From the NCBI GenBank assembly GCA_001275005.1, contig JWZX01002998.1, positions 1 through 14,652 of the forward strand: a stretch of 14,652 bases of DNA. The letters are read 5' to 3'. How positions within the stretch are numbered: position 1 is the stretch's first letter; every line of letters starts with the position of its first letter. Of this stretch, positions 1 to 6,598 are shown in pieces. The stretch is from Chrysochromulina tobinii. Its lineage: Eukaryota; Haptophyta; Prymnesiales; Chrysochromulinaceae. Both the position numbers and the translations under genes were made by a program. Under the pieces are notes generated by a model, which was given only the letters and a program-made list of their open reading frames with translations, ran no database searches and was not told the DNA's origin.

Positions 1-1
1 C

Positions 2-536
2 CCCTCCTCCGCCGCCCCTCCCACCCTTCCCACCCTTCGCGGCTGGCGCACGTGCGACACGTGTGGCAAGTGGCGTCGAGTGCCCCAAAGCTCAGTGATG
101 CTCAGCGGGGCCAGCAGGTTCAAGTGCGATCTCCTCTTCTTGTCGGATCCGGAGCGTGCCTCGTGCCAAGCCGCAGAGGAGTCCGACCTCTTCCACAGTC
201 AGTTTCCACTTGTCGCCCGAGGGACGATGCCGGCGCCCACGATGGCGCCCACGATGTTGAGCAAAGCCGCGACGAGGATCGATGCGCCATCGTCGCAACA
301 GGCGGCGCCGCCGACACTGGCACCGCCGCGAGTGCAAGCGTCGCCACAGGCGCTGGAGCCGAAGCCGCCGCCGCCGCCGCCGCCGCCGCAGCAGCAGCAG
401 CAAATGTCAGCTGCGGCTGGCAAATGTTGCTGGCAAGGGTCAAGCAGCAGCGCCGTGTCGAGCAGCAGCTACCAGCAGCACCAGCGTGTCGACCTGCAAG
501 CAGCAGTAGCAGCTCGTGACAAGATGCAGCAGCTAA

Positions 537-570
<34 letters not shown>

Positions 571-659
571 CAAACAGCAGCAGCAGCACAAACAGCAGCA
601 GCAGCAGCAGCAGCACAAACAGCAGCAGCAGCAGCAGCACAAACAGCAGCAGCAGCACA

Positions 660-699
<40 letters not shown>

Positions 700-1864
700 C
701 AAACAGCAGCAGCAGCAGCAGCGGCAGCAGCAGCAGCTCGAGCAGCAGCTCCAGCAGCAGCAGCAGTGGCAGCAGCCGAGCGGCCCGCGCTATGTCGATC
801 GCATCCTCGCGCGCCGTGTGGGCAATCACAGTCCGATTGCCCATGGCCACTTGTACCTAGTCTCGTGGCTCGGTCTCGGGAGAGAGCATGATTCATGGGA
901 GTGGGAAGAGACCCTATCTCCAGACCTCATCCGTGCATTTGAGTCGGCCTTGATCTTCTGGGGCGCTGCCTCGAGCGCGGCATCCACTGCTGGCCAGCTC
1001 GCACCAGTGCCAAGCGCCGTGCCAAGCGCCGTGCCAAGCGCGAGTGCCAATGCCTTCGGTGCGCCACAGCGTCGGAAGGGTGGCATGATAGCCATGCAAC
1101 TTGGTCTTGCCGCAAATGCATGCCACGGCGCGATCCCTAGCTTGCAACCTGCTGCGCACCCACAGCCGCAGCCGATGCCGATGCCGCAGCCGCAATCGCA
1201 GCCGCAGTCGCAGCCCTCTCCCGGCGCTGTCGTCGTGGGTGTCGATCATGCGCCGCACGGTGGTTCGAGTGCTGCCGCCTCTGATGATGGGTACGCCGAA
1301 GAGTACAACGAGGGCAGCGAGGAGGGCGAGGGCGAGGCTTTTACGGCGGCGGATGCGAGGGCCGAGAGGCGCCGTGACGGGCGCCTACACGGCTACCAAG
1401 CGCCGGTGGCGCGTGAAAAGGGAGTTTCGCAGGCGTCCAACCGCCGCGTCAAGCAGCGACGCGCTTACTCCCTCCCCCGACTCCCCTTCCACCACGCCGG
1501 CTTGCTCGTAGCCGAATGTGGCAAGTGTGCGAATTGCCAGGACATGCTCAAGTTCGGGGGCCAGGGATTGCGAAAGAGGGCTTGCGTGCAAAGGGAAGCG
1601 GCAAAATGGGAAGCGGCCCTGGCCCTAGCTCAGAAGAAGGTTTCGTCACCTGAGGCCCTGACTCTGGCCGCGGGTGCGTATTCGTTAGTTTGTGCGGCGC
1701 AGAGCGGCCAGAAGGAAGACGATGCACAGGAGAACGCGGAGGACAACGCAGTGGCGAGCGCGGAGGAAGGTTCGAGGAAGGTTCGAGGAAGGTTCGAGGA
1801 AGGTTCGAGGAAGGTTCGAGGAAGGTTCGAGGAAGGTTCGACAGCGGAGCGAACCGCGCCATGA
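2..1864 (+). CDS. Chromatin-reader-like protein: CW zinc finger, polyQ, chromodomain, half CXXC finger (5' partial)
   Basis: The frame is open from the window edge, so the true start lies upstream. A CW zinc finger opens it: W at base 44, Cys codons at 53, 62, 125 and 164, a KWRR signature after the second Cys, and a trailing acidic EE. CW fingers generally bind methylated histone H3K4. A polyQ/Pro-rich stretch follows (bases 360-775). A chromodomain lies at bases 785-950, with RYVDRIL, YLVSW and DSWEWEE supplying the expected aromatic cage; such domains read methyl-lysine. A second cluster at 1517-1590 reads CGKCANCQDMLKFGGQG and ends at a Cys six residues later. This matches the second half of a CXXC DNA-binding finger; the first CxxCxxC triplet is absent. 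The C-terminus is an EEGSRKVRGRF repeat. Nuclear chromatin targeting is inferred. The frame stops at 1864, but splicing to 1958 is possible. Confidence 0.8.
44..181 (+). other. CW-type zinc finger coding segment
   Basis: The translated pattern is W-x2-C-x2-C-x-K-W-R-R, then two more Cys codons at 125 and 164 and an acidic EE pair. That is the spacing logic of CW domains in plant and animal histone readers. Most of the signature lies upstream of the first ATG in the frame (98), so the protein must begin before it and probably before this window. The second half has F-K-C where a W or Y often precedes the third Cys, a mild divergence. Confidence 0.75.
539..775 (+). repeat. CAG microsatellite with CACAAA interruptions (polyglutamine tract)
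   Basis: Runs of CAG are broken six times by CAC-AAA (His-Lys) and near the end by CGG, CTC and TGG. In the protein frame this gives polyQ blocks of 4 to 12 residues separated by HK pairs. All interruptions keep the frame. The regular CACAAA interruption suggests expansion of a larger composite unit rather than simple CAG slippage. Confidence 0.95.
1763..1839 (+). repeat. 11-bp minisatellite, seven perfect copies
   Basis: The unit GAGGAAGGTTC occurs seven times without a mismatch. Because 11 is not a multiple of three, each copy shifts the frame and three copies encode the 11-residue period EEGSRKVRGRF. All three forward frames stay open through the array. Any change in copy number other than a multiple of three would change the downstream reading frame. 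Each unit also contains AAG|GTTCG, a weak donor-like sequence. Confidence 0.95.
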
Positions 1865-1957
1865 ACTCAGGACAAGGGGTTCGATGACGTCAATGTGGAT
1901 GCTGGGCGGCTGCCGGCTTGGGGTTCGGGTTGCATCACGGGCTTGGTGGTCGTCCAG

Positions 1958-2217
1958 AGGATGCTGAGCGGCTGCGGCTGCGGCGCAAGTGCGGCACTTC
2001 GGGATGCACGTTGGTCGACAACCACAGCGGGCTGTGCACGTCGGCCATCAAAAGTCTGCCACTACAGCGCGCAGTGGCCACAAGCTGCCCGCGCTATGCC
2101 ACGCTGCCCTACAACAGGCGGCAGCCGCGAGCCCTCGCGTGCGGGAAAGGCTGGGCGCATTGGGCATGGGCGCATGCTCGACAGCTTACTCGTTCTACGT
2201 TCTACGTACAGCCATAG
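1958..2217 (+). CDS. Probable extra 3' exon of the chromatin-reader gene with a Cys/His motif
   Basis: After the stop at 1864 a different forward frame stays open to a stop at 2215-2217. It encodes KCGTSGCTLVDNHSGLC, a compact C-x4-C-x5-H-x3-C arrangement that looks like a small metal-binding module. One splice that fits joins base 1835 (codon phase 1, intron starting GT at 1836) to base 1958 (after a CAG). It removes 122 nt, close to the 134-nt intron elsewhere in the window, and skips the stop at 1864. The donor GTTCGA is weak and other junctions are possible. The second half of the exon lacks any recognised domain and may be partly untranslated. Confidence 0.35.
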
Positions 2218-3081
2218 AAAGTTACTATCATAGTACCCGAGTGTCGCGCGGCGTCGGTGGCTGCCGTGCCGGGCGCGCGTACTACATGTTGCGCGTACTC
2301 ATATGTATCTGTCGTGTGGTCACCACTTGTGGTCTTGTCCTTTATTGACTGTGGTCCCCGTAACGTAACCCTGTGACGTATCTGTGACGCGTTTGCTTTT
2401 GCGTTTTGGTGTTTCTGGTCAATTTGTTCATTCGCATTGATGCGTGTGTCTCTCCAACTTGCCGACGGAGCATCCCAGCGGGGAAAGCATACAACTTTTG
2501 GAGTTTTGGTAATATTTTTATTTGGACAGGACGTTAGAGTTACACGGAGAGACCATGGGAGAGACCATCGATGGGAGTCAGAGACCCGTCACGCCCGAGT
2601 GTCGCATCCGTATCACGCTGTCAACCGGTCACATTCAAGTGCCCACACGCCACAGAGACAAACGTCGCACCGAGCCGAGCCGCCACCCGCCTCCTCGCAC
2701 TGCCTCCCACCGTGGCACAGGTGGATGGTGGTCCCGGGCTCCCGGCCGCACCAGTCCGAGCACCGAGGGTCGAGGGCCCGATTATCCGGTGCGCTGGCCG
2801 CTGCCCGCTCACACACAAACTATTCTGAAGGTGGTTAGAATAAGCAGACCTCTAGACGCTCTAGACTTCGTAAAAAGAATTACAACTGCCCACAGACGAT
2901 CCACAGACGACAGAGCACAGTGTCGAGAGACAGCTCCCTGTCGTCGCCCACGGGCGTGCAAAACCAATGGTTCGACCTGTACGGGCGCCGTAAAACTGGA
3001 GCTTCGTGGCAGAAGATGAGCAACGACGGCTGCGGGTGCGACTCGATGGCCCCCGACTCCGGCGCGGCCTGCGATCATGGA
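2218..3081. other. Intergenic stretch, no supported gene
   Basis: Several short open frames cross this interval on both strands, but none shows a domain, a plausible start context or a biased composition. Local AT-rich patches occur around 2395-2435 and 2500-2530. The interval would hold the 3' untranslated regions of the converging chromatin-reader gene and the minus-strand membrane protein gene. No RNA gene was recognised. Confidence 0.5.
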
Positions 3082-3640
3082 TCAATCTGACTTGAAGGAC
3101 GTGTGGGCGTCTTTGAGCCAGTAGGCCACGATGGAGAAGAAGAAGCCTGTCACCTCGAAGGCGAACATGGCCAGCCAGAGGAAGACGGCCCGGAAGGGCC
3201 AGGATATGAGGCCCACGTCCAGAAAGTGGCGCCAAATCATGGGCGAAAGGATGCCCCTCACTGCGACAAACGAGTTCCAGATGAGCGCGAGCTGGATGCC
3301 ACCACCCGTGAGCGACCGGAAGCCTACAATCGCATTCGTTGCCAACATGACGGCGGGGCCCACGGGCGAGTCCACCTCACCGATCAGCATGCTGATCAGC
3401 AGCGCGTGCACTATAGCGTTGCCGACGTTGGCCCATCCAGAAAGCAGGCGAGCGATCCGGCGGGCACGGATGGTCTTCTCCTTCTGCTCTTTCGTGAGCC
3501 CGATGTCAGCGCTTGCATAGAGGACGATGGCGCTAGAAGAACACGGCCGCTAGAGCTCCAACCAGTAGCACTAGTGCGACTATGATGCCGCCGTCCTTGG
3601 CCGGAGCGTTCGGCGCTGGCTTGGCGTTCCATGGCGCCAT
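3082..3640 (-). pseudogene. Multi-pass membrane protein of unknown family, split by an apparent frameshift or intron
   Basis: On the minus strand an ATG at 3640 (MAPWNAKPAP) opens a 35-codon frame with one hydrophobic helix (GIIVALVLLVGALAAVFF), ending at TAG 3533-3535. Another frame, open across the same point, continues that helix as AIVLYASADIGL from 3531. It has a basic loop (KEQKEKTIRARR), then about four or five more hydrophobic helices, and stops at 3082. A one-base shift near 3533-3545 would give one protein of about 186 residues with five or six membrane segments. The hydrophobic continuity across the break argues for one gene. It may be a sequencing error, a real disruption or an atypical short intron. 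GT-AG splicing does not restore the frame, except with an unrealistic 10-nt intron. I do not recognise the family. Because the rest is intact, pseudogene status is uncertain. Confidence 0.5.
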
Positions 3641-4387
3641 GATCTGTTGTGTGTGTTGGTTGCGCCGATCAAAAGAAACTCACCGCAATTCAGGGGGGTC
3701 CTGCCAATGTGTAGGTAGCTTAGTAAGTTACAAAGTTCTCTCAAAAGAACTCTCAAAAGTACATGAATAGCTAAAAAGTCGCTTGAACAATTTCTCCTGA
3801 ATTGCATGCATATCCATGTGCAATAATGTATTCATAGCGAACATGGAAGAAGGAACTCGAAATCCTCTTCCGCTGAAGTGTTCAAGCTCAAGTTACCCGT
3901 AGTAGTACAAAGTACATGTGGAAGGGGGACCTTTTCGCACTACTCAGGAAGCCTAAAGCCATAAGCCTTTGAGGCGTGTACACGACCCTGTGGCGGCTTT
4001 GAACACAGTGTATTACGGCGCAGGAACGCGCACACCCCTTCTTCACAGGTCAGTCCAACATGCTGTACGTGTAACTCCGGGACAGGGACATAAATGTTTA
4101 CCTCACCCAACCATCCGATCCCGGCGGGGTGCATCCGCACTCCATCTCCCGTCGGCCGTGACGCACCTGACAGAAGAGATGCGCCTACACACGTATCAGC
4201 CTATACTCAGCCCTTGCATAGTCGAGCTCCTCGGACCCTCACGCCAGCAGCGGCGGCGGCGGCGGCGGCAGTGCAGCCAAGGCGGTGCCCTCCTCTTGCT
4301 CCTCCGCGCGCATTCCCCCATGATTCCCCTATGCCACAGTCGTCACTCAGAGTACTGCCGATTGGTGGTTTTCCGGAGTACGGCAAA
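3641..4387. other. Intergenic stretch, no supported gene
   Basis: This interval separates the 3' end of the FkbM-like gene from the start of the small membrane protein gene, both on the minus strand. It is more AT-rich than its surroundings between 3650 and 3930 and holds the near-repeat TCTCAAAAGAAC/TCTCAAAAGTAC (3739-3762). A GGC run at about 4250-4268 is a short microsatellite. A 66-codon minus-strand frame at 3940-4140 has no recognisable domain and is not called. Confidence 0.5.
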
Positions 4388-5308
4388 CTAGTCCTCGAGC
4401 AACGACAGCAGAACGTCGACGCAAGGCATACGTGCCCAACCGCTGAGATGCTGATGGAAGGCAGGCCAATCGGCCGCTTTAAAGGTGCCGTGGGGGCACG
4501 CCCTGGATTTGCCCACAAATTGGGCAACGTATCCCCAGCTCAGGATTTGTTGGAGCACCGCGTATGAAGACCACGCTCTACTCGATCCCGTAGGAAACGC
4601 CTCGAGCCATGTTCGGCGGATGGCTCGGCTCTTGTACAAGCCGAGCGCGCCTTGCAGCACCTGTGACTCATGCCCCTCGGTGTCGATCTTTAAGATCTCG
4701 ATCACGGTCCCAGACGGTACAAACGTGTCCAACGCAATCGCACGGAGCACAGGCTTGGCACGAACCGGCAGATTGAGGTGTCCGATTCGTGTGCCGTTGG
4801 TGGCATTGGCGAAGGCTCCACTGAACGAGAACCCTCCATCGCACGCTTCGAAGTGGGGAATAGCCATCGCCTCTCCGTTGTGGGCACTCACTGGCTGATG
4901 GAAAATGTTTACGGTGTCTTCAAAGTGGTTCCGTGCGACGAAGTCGTACGCGATCTCCACACACATCTGCTGCACCTCGAAGGCATACACTTTGCAGCCC
5001 ATGGCAGCCGAAAGCATGGTGTAGAAGCCATCATTCATACCGACGTCAATCACAGTGCAGTGGCCGCTTCTGTTGGTGAGCTCAGCCACGAAACTATCGA
5101 CTTGAAAACGCTCGTTGGCCATGCACCATTCATAGTGGATCGACGACGTCACGTACGAGGGCACCCCGGGAAGAGGATGCCGATCTAAAACATGATTCAT
5201 GGCCGAGACCTCCGATAATTTGGTCACATCGTGAGAAACAGCAAGCTGTCGCCTAGCGACAGTAGTTTCATTCGTCGGAGTCAATGCAAGAGTGGCCAGC
5301 AGCAGCAT
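4388..5308 (-). CDS. FkbM-family SAM-dependent methyltransferase
   Basis: This is a 306-residue intact frame. The ATG at 5308 is the first after an in-frame TGA 15 bases upstream. FkbM-family enzymes transfer a methyl group from S-adenosylmethionine, typically to a hydroxyl on a sugar or small molecule. The SAM-binding glycine motif is VIDVGMNDG (residues 86-94), followed by an acidic residue at the end of the next strand (YAFEVQ, 109-113). The family hallmark LKIDTEGHE lies at 206-214, preceded by IALDTFV (191-197). The first ten residues (MLLLATLALT) could be a short signal peptide or anchor, and several N-x-T/S sites follow, which would suit secretory-pathway glycan methylation. The substrate is unknown. 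The length is close to that expected for a stand-alone FkbM enzyme. Confidence 0.88.
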   Translation of the reverse strand: MLLLATLALTPTNETTVARRQLAVSHDVTKLSEVSAMNHVLDRHPLPGVPSYVTSSIHYEWCMANERFQVDSFVAELTNRSGHCTVIDVGMNDGFYTMLSAAMGCKVYAFEVQQMCVEIAYDFVARNHFEDTVNIFHQPVSAHNGEAMAIPHFEACDGGFSFSGAFANATNGTRIGHLNLPVRAKPVLRAIALDTFVPSGTVIEILKIDTEGHESQVLQGALGLYKSRAIRRTWLEAFPTGSSRAWSSYAVLQQILSWGYVAQFVGKSRACPHGTFKAADWPAFHQHLSGWARMPCVDVLLSLLED

Positions 5309-5392
5309 TCCTTCTGCTTTTCAGCGCATTCACTGAGATGGGCGAAAGAGGAGGGCACTCGCTGGCTAGGCAAATTTCCATTTCAGAGTGTG

Positions 5393-5440
5393 AACGTTAA
5401 CACGACAGACGCGACAGCCGGTGCTACGGCACTGTTACTG
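5393..5440. repeat. 48-bp direct repeat, copy 1
   Basis: The element begins AACGTTAACACGACAGACGC and ends ACTGTTACTG. It recurs 90 bp downstream with a single mismatch (CAGCCG here, CAACCG there). It lies 85 bp upstream of the FkbM-like start codon, in that gene's presumed promoter. The core TTAACGTTAA seen in copy 2 is a palindrome. Confidence 0.95.
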
Positions 5441-5482
5441 AGAGTGTGTGGGACTTCGAGGCTTATTATGACCTCTCGAGTT

Positions 5483-5530
5483 AACGTTAACACGACAGAC
5501 GCGACAACCGGTGCTACGGCACTGTTACTG
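5483..5530. repeat. 48-bp direct repeat, copy 2
   Basis: This is the second copy of the 48-bp element, 47 of 48 bases identical, offset by exactly 90 bp. It opens within the palindrome TTAACGTTAA. The near-identity suggests either a recent 90-bp local duplication whose other half has diverged, or selection on a repeated regulatory element. Confidence 0.95.
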
Positions 5531-5571
5531 CCCGCTCAGAATAGAGAATACATTGTACACCATGGAATACA

Positions 5572-5608
5572 CAAGTCAAGTCAAGTCAAGTCAAGTAGAC
5601 TTGACTTG
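5572..5608. repeat. TCAAG pentanucleotide repeat with inverted copy (hairpin)
   Basis: Four perfect TCAAG units (5576-5595), preceded by CAAG, are followed by the inverse GACTTGACTTG (5598-5608). The segment 5582-5592 pairs with 5598-5608 as an 11-bp perfect stem with a 5-nt loop. The flanks GGAATACACA and GGAATACACA also repeat on either side of the hairpin (5565-5574 and 5608-5617). Confidence 0.9.
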
Positions 5609-5918
5609 GAATACACACACCTTACATGACTCGAGTGTGAAGATTTGTCCTTGTCAGGTGTGAGAAAGATAGCTTCACCTCACTGGATACATACCCCGCT
5701 ACGTGCTACATTTTAGGTCTACTCAGTACGGAGGTCATATCGCCGTCCAGATCGCCGTCGCTCGTGGTCTGTGATCGGGTGACATTGTCGAATGTCGGGT
5801 GAGTTGCTTGTGCTTTTGCGGACCACGAGACCCGGTCGAGATTAATGACTTTTTCAAGCTAAATTGCAACACGTTCCGAGCACGTTTGCGGTCTCATCCA
5901 GCGTCTAATAATCCAGCA

Positions 5919-6317
5919 TCACCTCTTGCTCACGAAGCCTACAATGTTTCCATGCGCGGGCGGCCCGCCCCAATCGGCAGGGCCTCTATACGGAGCAATA
6001 ATGGCGGCAGCGCCAGGAATAGCCACACTACTTCCCATAGCATCCACGGCGCTGCGTTGACGTGCGGCTAATTCGTCAATGCGCTGCACCGCCTGAGTCA
6101 CGCCGTACTTGACGGCAAAGCAAGCGGTGCATACGCCAACGCCGAGGGGCATTCCAAATCGGCTCCCTCGAGAGGGCCGGAGCACACCAGCCGCCTCTGC
6201 GCCACGTACTCCCACGTACGTGAGCCCAGTGGCACTGAGTGCTCCCACGGCGCCGTGTGCAGCGCCGTTTGCGAGGCAATACAGCGCGCGGTTGAGAGAG
6301 TCCTGTGGTTCCGCCAT
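5919..6317 (-). CDS. Small membrane protein, possibly Tim17/22/23-like
   Basis: This is a 132-residue frame starting at ATG 6317 (MAEPQDSLNR). It is glycine- and alanine-rich with weakly hydrophobic stretches at about residues 12-36, 53-75 and 96-109. The pattern GAVGALSATG, then GSRFGMPLGVGVCTACFAVKYG, then an amphipathic RIDELAARQRSAVDAMG before a final GAAAI resembles the small-residue helix packing of the Tim17/Tim22/Tim23 superfamily of mitochondrial or plastid import and carrier-like proteins. That assignment rests on pattern only. The last 25 residues are hydrophilic and could be extra to the domain. It lies 281 bp from the 3' end of the F-box gene on the same strand. An unspliced intron near the C-terminus cannot be excluded. 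Confidence 0.55.
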   Translation of the reverse strand: MAEPQDSLNRALYCLANGAAHGAVGALSATGLTYVGVRGAEAAGVLRPSRGSRFGMPLGVGVCTACFAVKYGVTQAVQRIDELAARQRSAVDAMGSSVAIPGAAAIIAPYRGPADWGGPPAHGNIVGFVSKR

Positions 6318-6598
6318 CGCAAGATCTGCTCACGACGGCGTTGAATGCGTTCCATCACAACAAAGACCCCCAAGCGAAGGTCAAAACTGCAAAGCAGCTA
6401 GAATGAAAACTGTACTTCAAGCGTGGGGGGCGCATGCGCCAGACAATCACCTATCGAGCATCTACCTACCATCACGCACCGGCCTTCCGTCCGGGCGGTC
6501 CACGACTAAAACAGCCCCGCGGGGCTGACCCTCCCTCGAGGCTCGAGAGAGACTCTATGGTGCTCTCTGGCCTCAGGACAGGACTCAACTCTCACCTC

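Larger units (their letters stand above)
5309..5918. other. Intergenic stretch with repeats, no supported gene
   Basis: This interval lies upstream of the FkbM-like gene and downstream of the 5919-6317 gene. It contains a duplicated 48-bp element and a TCAAG hairpin, listed separately. Between 5640 and 5918 I see no gene or structured element. Confidence 0.5.

Noticed and set aside
120-896. Long antisense polyalanine, polycysteine and polyleucine frames over the CAG tract
   Set aside because: They are reading-frame shadows of the CAG repeat. The sense frame carries recognisable CW and chromodomain sequence on both sides.
2437-3078. Several 60-165-codon frames on both strands between the first two genes
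   Set aside because: No domain, no consistent frame, basic or Ser/Arg-rich random-like composition, and mutual overlap.
3082-3640. Microbial rhodopsin or heliorhodopsin identity for the multi-helix protein
   Set aside because: There are only five or six helices, and no retinal-binding lysine is seen within the last one.
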